Assembly: GCA_019911965.1 (NCBI GenBank) | Contig: JAIOJF010000036.1 | Location: forward strand, 1 to 50,734 | Origin: Paracoccaceae bacterium | GTDB taxonomy: Bacteria; Pseudomonadota; Alphaproteobacteria; Rhodobacterales; Rhodobacteraceae | DNA: 50,734 nt | Reading direction: 5' to 3' | Shown here: piece after piece, positions 1-12,007 of the stretch | How the letters are laid out: each line of letters opens with the position of its first letter | Position numbering within the stretch: position 1 is the stretch's first letter | Translations under genes and position numbers: made by a program | Notes under the pieces: model-generated | Seen by the model: the letters and a program-made list of their open reading frames with translations, nothing else | What the model was told of the DNA's origin: nothing | The model's database searches: none

Positions 1-2
1 CG

Positions 3-35
3 CAGATGAACCTCTTTGAAGGATTGCCGTCATGA
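3..35 (+). CDS. 3' end of an upstream gene (partial)
   Basis: An open frame enters from the left edge and ends at a TGA at 33-35, reading QMNLFEGLPS. It overlaps the start of the next gene in an ATGA junction, which suggests translational coupling. Too little is present to name it. The overlap implies that it belongs to the same accessory operon as the next gene. Confidence 0.4.
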   Translation, partial: QMNLFEGLPS

Positions 36-688
36 GCATGCAAGGACGGGTTGGCCGCGCGGGTGGTGCAAAAGTCAAACGCGCGATGGGTGTGCAGGCG
101 ATCCTGGAATGGGCGTTTCGGGTGGAAAAGGCGCAGCTGGAGCTGCCCGCGCCAAAGGATGTGTCAGAAGAGGGCTTCGGCTTCGGTCTCGAATACGTCC
201 TGCTGCAGCGCGCCGCACTGGGCTGCAAGGTCGACGGCGGTCAGCACAAGATGGGAAGTTATACCCATGCCGACGCCGAGGTCGTGGCTGCCACGGTTGC
301 CAGCATGCCTGACAGTCTCGGCGGCAAGCGCATGGCAATCAGCATCGCCGAACTGGCGCGCGCTGGGTTGACGCCGGACTGGATGCCAGGCGTCGTGCCG
401 CGCTGTGTGCCGGTGGAAACCAGGAGCAACCAGCATGGCGAGCGGGCGAGCACAATCGTCGTCGGAACCGAACGGGCACTATCACGCGGCAAATGGCGCA
501 GGGTCGAGGTTCTGGCCTGCCCGGTCACTTGGCGGCCGCATCCGGAACAAATCACCTTCGCCCGGCGTTGCTATGAGGATTGGTGGCTGGCGCTGGATTG
601 GGTGCGGGATGGGCTGATGGCGGGCGGCATGCTGCGGGAGATGGAGGTGACGGCGGTTATGCCGAAGGTTCGGCCTTGGAAACATTGA
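32..688 (+). CDS. Conserved hypothetical protein, prophage-associated type
   Basis: This 218-residue soluble protein has no signal peptide or membrane segment. It looks like a family of unknown function found in prophage-like regions of Rhodobacteraceae. Features are a basic N-terminus, a glycine-rich stretch near 60-75, and a tryptophan-rich C-terminal half with a CPVTWRPHP motif near 160. The ATG overlaps the stop of the preceding frame. The gene converges on the rlpA-like gene with only about 5 bp between the stops. The family assignment is from memory of similar proteins; no catalytic motif is visible. Confidence 0.6.
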   Translation: MSMQGRVGRAGGAKVKRAMGVQAILEWAFRVEKAQLELPAPKDVSEEGFGFGLEYVLLQRAALGCKVDGGQHKMGSYTHADAEVVAATVASMPDSLGGKRMAISIAELARAGLTPDWMPGVVPRCVPVETRSNQHGERASTIVVGTERALSRGKWRRVEVLACPVTWRPHPEQITFARRCYEDWWLALDWVRDGLMAGGMLREMEVTAVMPKVRPWKH

Positions 689-693
689 GGTGG

Positions 694-1092
694 TCAGGGT
701 GTGGCGTGCAAGATTTCCAATTTCACCGGTCCGACCCCACTGTGCATTATGCCGATTATCTGAGCGGCCCTTTGCGACAAATCGATGATACGCTTTCCCG
801 AGAAGGGGCCGCGGTCATTAATCCTTACGACCACAGACTTGCCGTTGGATTCATTTGTGACACGGACCAGCGTGGCGAAAGGCAGCGTAGGGTGTGCGGC
901 GGTCAGACTTTCCTTGTCAAACTTTTCGCCGCTGGCTGTCCGTCGACCCTGAAACTCTGACCCATACCACGATGCCGCGCCATAGATGGTCTTCGTTGCC
1001 TGGACTGCCGAAACCGTTTGATCCTGAGGTGCCGCGCAGGCAACCAGCACAGACAAGGAGACGGCGCAGATAGCGCGCTTCAGATTGCTCAC
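694..1092 (-). CDS. rlpA: RlpA-like septal ring lipoprotein (double-psi beta-barrel)
   Basis: A 132-residue protein with a lipoprotein signal (hydrophobic stretch, then lipobox LVAC at about 16-19) and one RlpA-type double-psi beta-barrel. The barrel contains ASWYG, GRRTASGEKFD, LTAAHPTLPF and NDRGPF, with the DRGPF and DLS signatures intact. RlpA proteins bind or cleave denuded glycan strands of peptidoglycan at the division site or cell poles. The SPOR domain of longer homologs is missing, so this is the short form. The start is GTG at 1092 with GGAAGG about 9 bases upstream; an in-frame TAA at 1099-1101 rules out any earlier start. Confidence 0.85.
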   Translation of the reverse strand: MSNLKRAICAVSLSVLVACAAPQDQTVSAVQATKTIYGAASWYGSEFQGRRTASGEKFDKESLTAAHPTLPFATLVRVTNESNGKSVVVRINDRGPFSGKRIIDLSQRAAQIIGIMHSGVGPVKLEILHATP

Positions 1093-1098
1093 GAAGTT

Positions 1099-1275
1099 TT
1101 ACCTTCCGCTGTTAAGGTATTTTACTTGTTCTGGCGATGACGACATATCGTGGCCGGTTCGACCAGGCAACTCCACCAATGTGTCGTAAGCGGCCAACCG
1201 CTCAAGCAATCGGCCAAGAATATCATCGGTGAGAATTTGCTGGATGATGCCCCGAAAATCACCGTGGCAGTCCAA
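1099..1275 (-). pseudogene. Start-less open frame directly upstream of rlpA
   Basis: A 58-codon open frame lies between TGA (1276-1278) and TAA (1099-1101), in the same frame as rlpA. It reads a plausible protein tail (for example ILGRLLERLAAYDTLVELPG) but has no ATG or GTG start and no recognisable domain. It may be the decayed 3' end of a gene whose front was lost when the hsd operon arrived. Equally it could be chance, because open frames are common at this GC content. Confidence 0.2.
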
Positions 1276-1312
1276 TCAGCGACAAAACCGTTGAACCCTG
1301 CTTAGTGTCTGG

Positions 1313-1333
1313 ATTTCAGCTTCCGGCTGAAAT
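1313..1333. promoter_or_regulatory. Hairpin / inverted repeat in front of hsdM
   Basis: ATTTCAGC and GCTGAAAT form perfect 8-bp arms around a 5-base loop, 39 bp before the hsdM ATG. There is no T-run after it, so it is not a classical terminator on the plus strand. It could be an operator for the restriction-modification operon or a structure in its leader. The rest of 1093-1372 shows no clear gene. Confidence 0.35.
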
Positions 1334-1372
1334 ACGGTTCACAAAAGCGGTTATTGTGGGCGTATTCGGACA

Positions 1373-2907
<1,535 letters not shown>

Positions 2908-2911
<4 letters not shown>

Positions 2912-4215
2912 CAGGAAGCCTTCGTCTCGGAGAACACTGCCTCAAGATCGGCAGCGGTGCGACGCCGCGCGGTGGAAAGGAAGCCTATCTTGCAGAAGGT
3001 CCTTTTTCGCTCATTCGCAGTCAGAACATCTTGAACGAACGCTTCTCTTTCGGCGGGCTCGCTTTCATTTCGCAAGAACAAGCCGACCAGCTATCCAACG
3101 TTGAGGTGCGACGCGACGATGTTCTACTGAACATTACGGGCGACAGCGTGGCTAGGGTTTGCCAAGTCGATCCCGAAGTTCTGCCTGCTCGAGTGAATCA
3201 GCATGTAGCGATCATTCGACCGAAGCCTGACGTGATTGATCCACGTTTTCTCCGTTACTTCTTGGTGTCGTCGGAGATGCAAGCGCACATGCTAGGCTTG
3301 GCTGCTTCTGGCGCAACACGCAATGCGCTAACCAAAGCGATGATTGAGAAGTTCAACATCCCGGCTATCCCCCTCTCCGAACAACGCGCCATTGCCGCCA
3401 CCCTCGGCGCGCTGGATGACAAGATCGCGTTGAACCGGCGGATGAACGTGACGCTGGAGGCGATGGCGCGGGCGCTGTTCCGCGACTGGTTCGTCGATTT
3501 CGGCCCCACCCGCGCCAGGATGGCAGGCGAGGCCCCGTACCTCTCCCCCAACCTCTGGTCCCTGTTCCCCGACCGCCTGGACGACGAGGGCAAGCCGGAG
3601 GGGTGGGCGTTCGAGGCCGTCCTTGATCAAGCCGAGTGGATCAACGGCGCGGCATACAAGAACATGCATTTTTCAGAGGCTCCCGATGCATTGCCTGTCA
3701 TCAAGATTGCTGAACTGAAAAACGGTGTAACGGGAAAGACAGCGTGGACGGCCACCGACCTTGGTTCGCGCTATCTGATCAATGATCGGGAATTGCTGTT
3801 CTCTTGGTCCGGCAATCCTGACACCTCGATTGGCACCTTCCTCTGGTCGGGTGGCAAAGCCTGGCTGAACCAGCATATCTTCGCGGTTCGTGAAAGCGGA
3901 AATCGCAGCAAACCCTTCCTTCATGCCATGCTGAAGTATCTGAAGCCCGATTTTGCCGAGTTGGCGCGCAACAAACAGACCACCGGACTTGGGCATGTGA
4001 CCAAGGCAGATATGCAGCGAATGCTGATTTGCACTGCACCGGATTCGGTTCATCATGAATTTGACAAGCTGATAAATCCCCTTTTTGAACGAGCATTTCT
4101 GCTCCAAACAGAATCCCGCACCCTCGCCCAGGCCCGCGATCTCCTCCTCCCCCGTCTAATGTCGGGCGAGCTTCGCATCGCACAGGCGGCGCGGGCGCTG
4201 GAAGAGGTGCTGTAA
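2908..4215 (+). CDS. hsdS: Type I restriction-modification specificity subunit
   Basis: HsdS (435 residues) chooses the bipartite DNA target for HsdM and HsdR. Two target-recognition domains are separated by a conserved helical spacer, [18 protein letters not shown] and following (about 152-205). A second conserved helix, [18 protein letters not shown], closes the C-terminus. The DNA of the recognition domains (about 2990-3340 and 3630-4110) is visibly AT-richer than the spacer, as expected for exchangeable modules. It starts with GTG overlapping the hsdM stop and ends one base into the next ATG (TAATG). The recognised sequence cannot be predicted from this. Confidence 0.95.
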
Positions 4216-4517
4216 TGGCCGTTGTTTATCATCAGGGCGGCTTTCCCCCGCCTGACCTCAACTGGCCGGACCTCTTTCCGCTGATCGGCCCCGCCAATTC
4301 TGTGCGTGCGCTCGACTGGTTCTTCTGTCGCCCGATCTTCGTGGCCACTGAATACGTGGGGCGGTCGGATATTCCCGAATCCACCGCCAAGCGCATTCTG
4401 CGTCTGGTGCGCGATAACGGACTGCTGCGCGAGATCAGGCCTTCCAGCGGCAGGCGGCCCGCTGTGCTGGCCTTCCCGGAGCTTTTGAACATCTGCGAAG
4501 GAAGGGCCGCATTTTGA
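4215..4517 (+). pseudogene. Internally deleted Fic-family gene (N-terminus fused to C-terminal winged helix)
   Basis: The 100-residue product joins the two ends of a Fic-family protein. Residues 1-27 (YHQGGFPPPDLNWPDLFPLI and then GPAN) match the start of Fic proteins that travel with type I systems. Residues from about 29 (RALDWFFCRPIF, then STAKRILRLVRDNGLLREI and SGRRPAVLAFPELLNI) match their C-terminal winged helix. The whole AMP-transferase core, with its HPFxxGNGR motif and inhibitory helix, is absent; a full protein would be about 370 residues. The deletion is in frame and the ORF is coupled to hsdS (TAATG), so it is probably still translated. It might act as a small DNA-binding protein or be a simple relic. 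Confidence 0.75.
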
Positions 4518-4638
4518 GGATCACTTGCGCGCGTCAAATCCCGTTGTGGTTCGAAACTCATAACAAAGTGCCCACAAGGCAACTTGAGGCGCAGAAGTGA
4601 TCTACAACGTCGCTGCGCATATCTGAAACGAGGTGTTC

Positions 4639-7785
<3,147 letters not shown>

Positions 7786-7814
7786 TCAACGGCACGACAT
7801 TTGGAGTGGATATT

Positions 7815-8792
7815 TTGGGAACTGGTAATCGAGCATTTGCGGCACAAAGATCGAGATATGGACGTAACGCCACCGCCATCGTTCTTGCCATATCAATGAC
7901 AGCATCCGCCGCCGGCGCGCAGAGCAAATACGCCGACATCGCTGTCGATATGGCAAAGCAAGGCAAGGCTGAAGCAGAAAGACTGCTTAAAAATGCGCCG
8001 ATGCTGCTCGACGAAATGCTTGAACGTGCAAAGGCGGGGCAAGAATTCGATAGCGCGCAGTATTGTTGGGGAGCACTTCAGTCTGCTGTGAACCTGGGAG
8101 CCGCACTGTCGAACATCATGCCGTTTTCCAAGGTCTGGACCTTTGAAGACGACCGAGGGCCAGTAGGCCGGTTTCGCGTCATGATTAACGGCGATAAAAT
8201 CCACGCTGATGTCTATTGCGAGGACAATGTCTTACGCATTGATCATCTGCCGTGGGGCATTGGCAGTGCTGATCCCAAAGAAGTTCGTATCACCGCATTC
8301 AGCGCAATTGCAGGCGTGGCCCTAAACCTCAAGCTGCAGGGCGCATTCGAAGGCCAGGGACTCGATGCCTTGGAAGAACCCGTCGACAATCACTCAAGCG
8401 CAACGAACCCCGCAATCGAAGCTCCACCGCTGAACCTGGTGCCGTTGCCCAAATTAGACGCCGAGGCGGAGCCGCTATCTGAACATGAGAAGGCCATCCT
8501 GGCCACTGAAATCCAAAGCTGCTGGAATGTCGGGTCGCTATCGAGCGAAGCGCTTCAAATCAGTGTCACAGTTACATTCAGTATGGATAGAAGCGGTCGT
8601 CCTGACGCTGAAAGTATTTCGATCGTCACTCACGACGGCTCAAATGACGCCGCAGCCGCTCAAGCATTTGAAGCAGCTCGACGCGCCATAATCCGCTGTG
8701 GTGCCGGTGGTTTTAGGCTTCCAGAAGGTAAATATGCGGAATGGCAAACGTTCACTTTAGTGTTCAATCCCGTGTCGATGCGCGTTCAGTAA
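7815..8792 (+). CDS. Secreted protein with TolA/TonB-like C-terminal domain
   Basis: The protein is about 325 residues. The N-terminus carries a signal peptide (hydrophobic ATAIVLAISMTASAAGA, cleaved near AQS). The middle part is of unknown fold. The last ~100 residues, including LSEHEKAILATEIQSCWNVG, AQAFEAARRAIIRCG and LVFNPVSMR, match the C-terminal domain of rhodobacterial TolA. In TolA this domain is tethered to the inner membrane and reaches across the periplasm to TolB/Pal; here there is no long helical linker or membrane anchor. Its position 29 bp after hsdR suggests readthrough from the hsd operon. GGAG fits a TTG start at 7815 better than the GTG at 7806. The function is unknown. 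Confidence 0.7.
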   Translation: MGTGNRAFAAQRSRYGRNATAIVLAISMTASAAGAQSKYADIAVDMAKQGKAEAERLLKNAPMLLDEMLERAKAGQEFDSAQYCWGALQSAVNLGAALSNIMPFSKVWTFEDDRGPVGRFRVMINGDKIHADVYCEDNVLRIDHLPWGIGSADPKEVRITAFSAIAGVALNLKLQGAFEGQGLDALEEPVDNHSSATNPAIEAPPLNLVPLPKLDAEAEPLSEHEKAILATEIQSCWNVGSLSSEALQISVTVTFSMDRSGRPDAESISIVTHDGSNDAAAAQAFEAARRAIIRCGAGGFRLPEGKYAEWQTFTLVFNPVSMRVQ

Positions 8793-9012
8793 CAATGTGC
8801 TCTGGAAGCAGAGGCTATGCTGCGTTCGAAGCTCTTTCCCCCCCCCTGGCATGGTTCCTCCCTGGCCCGATCTGTATTCGGGGGGGCTGAGCGCGGCATT
8901 TCGCTAGCGAAAGAGGTTTTTGTGGGGGAATCCACTTGGAAGCCACCTAAATTTGTCAGGTATTTTTTGCGGCTTTAAAACAATTGGTTACGAGGCGCAT
9001 CACTTCGTCAAA
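8793..9012. other. Intergenic region with palindrome and homopolymer runs
   Basis: No coding frame is supported here. A run of nine C near 8840 and a run of seven G near 8880 stand close together. A perfect 14-bp palindrome TTTCGCTAGCGAAA lies at 8899-8912. The word AATCCAC at about 8925 recurs three more times in the hairpins just downstream. Confidence 0.4.
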
Positions 9013-9069
9013 GGTGGATTCTTGAGTAAACCACTCAAGAATCCACCCTTGCCAAAACCAGTGGCAAGG
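9013..9069. repeat. Two adjacent hairpins sharing AATCCAC words
   Basis: The first hairpin has perfect 15-bp arms (9013-9027 GGTGGATTCTTGAGT and 9033-9047 its complement) around the loop AAACC. The second has 8-bp arms CCTTGCCA (9047-9054) and TGGCAAGG (9062-9069), so the two share one base. AATCCACC follows again just after. This could be a small non-autonomous element, a REP-like unit, or a strong transcription stop after the TolA-like gene. Confidence 0.6.
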
Positions 9070-9100
9070 AATCCACCCCGAAAGCCAGTTTGAACGGAGG

Positions 9101-9266
9101 TTGACCGGGATCGGCCGGACAGTGCTGGTCACCACCGACGGCGAGTTGATCGCGGGCCACCGGGCGGCGATGCTTTGCGATGGAACTGGACCCAGTCTAT
9201 TGCGACGTCGCCGTGCGGCGCTGGGAGATGGCGACGGGGAAGGTGGCGGAACGGACGGGAACTTGA
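9101..9266 (+). pseudogene. Relic of a prophage ParB-domain/DNA methylase gene
   Basis: Two fragments of one gene type lie back to back in different frames. From 9101, TVLVTTDGELIAGHRAA resembles a ParB-like nuclease/Srx domain. From 9180, MELDPVYCDVAVRRWE and GKVAERTGT resemble the C-terminus of N4/N6 DNA methylases fused to such domains in prophages. The catalytic core (including the D/N-PP-Y/F motif) is gone. It is evidence of a decayed prophage in the accessory region. Confidence 0.6.
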
Positions 9267-9326
9267 CCCGAAATCACGCGACCAGCAATGCCAAAAGTGC
9301 TGGACACAGCGGTCACCGGGTTGGCG

Positions 9327-9959
9327 TCACCTTACCATCGGGCGAAGCGTCAACAGTTTGACAATATCCTTGTGCAGGAAAACCTTCTCAACGAGATCCA
9401 AACCCGCGGCTTCCAGATATTGTTCGGTGTTGCGATCAAATTCGGCACCATATGCAAAACGCACCCAAGGTGCCCACATTTTCATGATGAAGCGTCGAAA
9501 GGGGTTTTCTGAAAACGCGTATTCAAGGATGTGAATCTTCCCGCTCGGCCGGCAGACCCGGCTCAATTCTTTGAGGGCAGGGATCTGGTGTTCGTTGTCC
9601 AGAACGCAGAACAGAAATGTCGAGACGATAACGTCGAAGCTGGCATCCTCGAACTCCATTTCCATCACGTTCATTTCGCGCAGATCAACCGCTGTGCCAA
9701 GGGCATCCCTGCGCTTTCTTGCGCGTTTCAACATGGCGGGGCTGAGGTCAATTCCAACGACCGTCGTGCCGCTGGGGTAAAACGGAAAGTTCCGCCCGGT
9801 GCCAACGCCGGCATCGAGCAAAACCCCTTCGACGCTTTCGAACATTGCCCGGCGCAGGGGTTTGTAGCGACCATGTTCGAATGGCAGGTCGAGAATGTCG
9901 TAAAGCCGGGCAATGCGATCGTAGGTTCTTTGTTTGCGCAACAAATCTTCCTTTTGCAT
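9327..9959 (-). CDS. Class I SAM-dependent methyltransferase (UbiE/COQ5-like)
   Basis: A 210-residue soluble protein with a Rossmann methyltransferase fold. The SAM motif DAGVGTGRN is at about 48-56, VGIDLSPAMLKRA follows at about 68-80, and there is a conserved VCRPSGKIHILEY strand near 140. The N-terminal RIARLYDILDLPFE resembles UbiE-type and phospholipid N-methyltransferases. The substrate cannot be read; a lipid or a quinone is possible. It stands alone. Upstream at 10069-10074 there is TTGACT (minus strand) that could be a -35 box, but the -10 is weak. Confidence 0.8.
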   Translation of the reverse strand: MQKEDLLRKQRTYDRIARLYDILDLPFEHGRYKPLRRAMFESVEGVLLDAGVGTGRNFPFYPSGTTVVGIDLSPAMLKRARKRRDALGTAVDLREMNVMEMEFEDASFDVIVSTFLFCVLDNEHQIPALKELSRVCRPSGKIHILEYAFSENPFRRFIMKMWAPWVRFAYGAEFDRNTEQYLEAAGLDLVEKVFLHKDIVKLLTLRPMVR

Positions 9960-10119
9960 GCCGATCGGTCAGTGAGTTAGGCGGCTGAAGCCTGCCACGA
10001 GACGACGCCTGTGGATTTGGCGAACCTGACAGCTTCCCGAACCATAATTCAAATCAGGAAGGTCTAATAGTCAAACTTGTATGTAGCCACGCAAGGCGTC
10101 CCCAAAAGGCCTTTCGCTG

Positions 10120-10674
10120 CTAGTGGGCATTTCCGGGCTTGCTACCAATCCGGTACACCCGCCCACGGCCTTCTTCCTTCGCCGATGTCACAACCAGCCC
10201 CAGCTTCTTGCCCAAAGCCCCTGACATGGCCCCGCGCACCGTGTGCGGCTGCCAGCCAGTGGCAGCGATCATTGAATCCATCGTGGCTCCCTCGGGCGCT
10301 TGCAGTTGCGCGATCAGCATCGCCTGTTTGGTCCCGGCGCGCGGCGATGGTCGCTTTGGTTCAGGCGTCGCAGCCGCATGTTTGCGAATGGCAGCCATCG
10401 TTCGCGCCACCAAAGGTTCGATCCCGACGGTCAGCAAGCCTGCTTCGGTAACCTTCAGCGTGGTGCCGTGATCGTCACCAGTCTCGCGCCAGAGGGGCTC
10501 GCCGCCGCGCAGGTTGGCGTCGACCTCCTCGAGCCAGCCATGTTCGATCATCCTGGCCACGGCCATCCTCGCCGCCGCACCCGCCAGCCCCTTGGGCAGC
10601 GGCATAGCGATATTGCCGGGGCGCTGGGCTCCGGCGTTGAGAATGAGGGTCTGGGTTTCGGTCAACTTGGTCAT
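10120..10674 (-). CDS. DUF3489 domain protein
   Basis: 184 residues. The C-terminal ~65 residues (AGTKQAMLIAQLQAPEGATM, then AATGWQPHTVRGAMSGALGK and GRVYRIG) form a DUF3489 domain, a winged-helix-like module common in mobile regions of Alphaproteobacteria. The N-terminal half (LTETQTLILNAGAQR) also looks like a winged helix. It is probably DNA-binding, role unknown. It is the last gene of a three-gene leftward operon with the two small genes upstream, 12 bp after the preceding stop. Confidence 0.75.
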   Translation of the reverse strand: MTKLTETQTLILNAGAQRPGNIAMPLPKGLAGAAARMAVARMIEHGWLEEVDANLRGGEPLWRETGDDHGTTLKVTEAGLLTVGIEPLVARTMAAIRKHAAATPEPKRPSPRAGTKQAMLIAQLQAPEGATMDSMIAATGWQPHTVRGAMSGALGKKLGLVVTSAKEEGRGRVYRIGSKPGNAH

Positions 10675-10686
10675 GGCGGTTTCCGT

Positions 10687-10881
10687 CTAGTGGTCGTGGC
10701 TGGCAGGGAAGGCGGTGATGCGTGACATGAGGTCGTTGTGGCCATCGTTGTCGCATTCCGGATCGGCGATCTCGCGCAAAAGGGCGATGGCGTCATCGAA
10801 GGCGGCGAGGCGGTTGGCCTCCCAAGTGTCGGTAATGGCGTCCTGTTCGATCTGGTGGCGCCGGGCGGGATCAATCGGCAT
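10687..10881 (-). CDS. Small hypothetical protein
   Basis: 64 residues, acidic and mostly helical (ITDTWEANRLAAFDDAIALL), with no known domain. GGGAG is about 8 bases before the ATG. The start overlaps the 3' end of the preceding gene by 11 bp, so the two are likely co-translated. It occurs with DUF3489 genes in similar regions as far as I recall; function unknown. Confidence 0.6.
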   Translation of the reverse strand: MPIDPARRHQIEQDAITDTWEANRLAAFDDAIALLREIADPECDNDGHNDLMSRITAFPASHDH

Positions 10882-11101
10882 ATTCGCTCTCCCTGCAGGC
10901 GCTGTCGATGATCCGACGCAACAGACTGGCGTTGTGGGTCAGGGTGCCAACATCGCCCCAGTGGATCTCGTCCGGGTGGGTCCCGAAATGATCGTCGCTG
11001 AGGGATTTCAGGCGCTCCAGCATTGTATCGATCTCAAGTTTGGCCACGAGAAAGGCATTCAGCGCCTGTTCGTTCTGTCTGGGGACTTGGCTGGTGGTCA
11101 T
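10871..11101 (-). CDS. Small hypothetical protein
   Basis: 76 residues, predicted helical, with a LNAFLVAKLEIDTMLERLK helix near 14-32. No known domain. It is the first gene of the leftward operon with the 64-residue protein and the DUF3489 protein, and is probably of phage or mobile-element origin like its surroundings. Confidence 0.55.
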   Translation of the reverse strand: MTTSQVPRQNEQALNAFLVAKLEIDTMLERLKSLSDDHFGTHPDEIHWGDVGTLTHNASLLRRIIDSACRESEYAD

Positions 11102-11219
11102 GTCGTGGGTCTCCGGGGCTCAAGTGCATCGTTTTCATGTCGCCAGAATCGCTCCTTCACCAGATTTGATCAACTGATTAACCAGCAATATCATTGCTTT
11201 GAATGGACCGGACAGCGCC

Positions 11220-11471
11220 ATGGAAGGTATGAACGAGCGGGTGTATTCCGCGCATTCCGGCCTGTCGCGCGGGGCCATCCAGAATGCCCGCAATGCCGGG
11301 CGGCTGGTGGTTTACAGCGATGGTTCAATCAATGCCACAGCCTCCGATATGCGCCGGGCGGATATGACCGACCCGGATCAGCAGCGGCGATCCAAAGGCG
11401 GCGACACTGGTTTCAACGGCCCAGCCGACAGCTCGTCCTACCTGAAGGCCCGCACCGAGCGTTTTGGCTAA
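11220..11471 (+). pseudogene. Truncated terminase-small-subunit-like prophage gene
   Basis: About 83 residues starting MEGMNERVYSAHSGLSRGAI, then NAGRLVVYSDGSINATASD. This resembles the N-terminal DNA-binding part of prophage proteins annotated in Rhodobacteraceae as 'elements of external origin' or terminase small subunit-like, which are roughly twice as long. The frame stops where IS630-like sequence begins, so it was cut by an insertion. An alternative start is ATG at 11229. Confidence 0.5.
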
Positions 11472-11499
11472 AGCTGAGATCAAGCCATCGGTCGGCAGC

Positions 11500-11851
11500 T
11501 TTGACCAAGGGAGCGATGGATGGAGAGGCCTTTGCAGCGTGCGTCCGCGGCGTCCTTGCGCCGGAACTGCAGCCGGGAACGGTGGTCATCTGCGACAACC
11601 TCGCAATACATCGCAACAAAGATGCCGGGCAAGCACTGAAAGATGTCGGCTGCTGATTCCTTTACCTCCCGCTATACTCGCCCGATCCTAACCCGATCGA
11701 TATGACCTTCTCAGAACTGAAGGCATTCCTTCGACGAATAGGGGCCAGAACACTCGACCAGATGTTCGACGCACTGGCCGAGGTTTGCGACCTTTTCACA
11801 CCGCAAGTATGCTGGAACTTCTTTTGCGAGGCAGGATTTGGATCAGGTTAA
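11500..11851 (+). pseudogene. 3' fragment of an IS630-family transposase
   Basis: Only the C-terminal DDE part remains: GAMDGEAFAACVRG, VVICDNLAIHRNKDAGQAL (first retained Asp), then LPLYSPDPNPIDMTFSELKA (the D..NPIE-type motif, here D in place of E), ending at TAA 11849-11851. A premature TGA at 11654-11656 interrupts it where the family has Trp (VGCWFLYLP). The N-terminal half and left end are missing. It is not functional. The following 11852-12007 holds no gene. Confidence 0.85.
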
Positions 11852-12007
11852 AAGCGCGAAGCTTTGAATGTCTTTGGTGAAACCAGGGCGGTCGTCGACT
11901 GCGGCAGGTTAGGGCCTAGGTTGACGGAACAGGTCATAGATTACGCGATATCACCCGCCTCAGTACTTCACCGATAACGCCCCGGATCGTTCACAAGCCA
12001 GCGATGA

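Noticed and set aside
8793-9100. A CRISPR array
   Set aside because: The repeats are few, inverted and unevenly spaced, with no spacer-repeat pattern; no cas genes occur.
10715-11656. 313-codon plus-strand frame across the small genes and the IS630 fragment
   Set aside because: Only its last ~55 codons are real (the transposase fragment); the front is antisense to the two small genes and DNA of the terminase-like gene.
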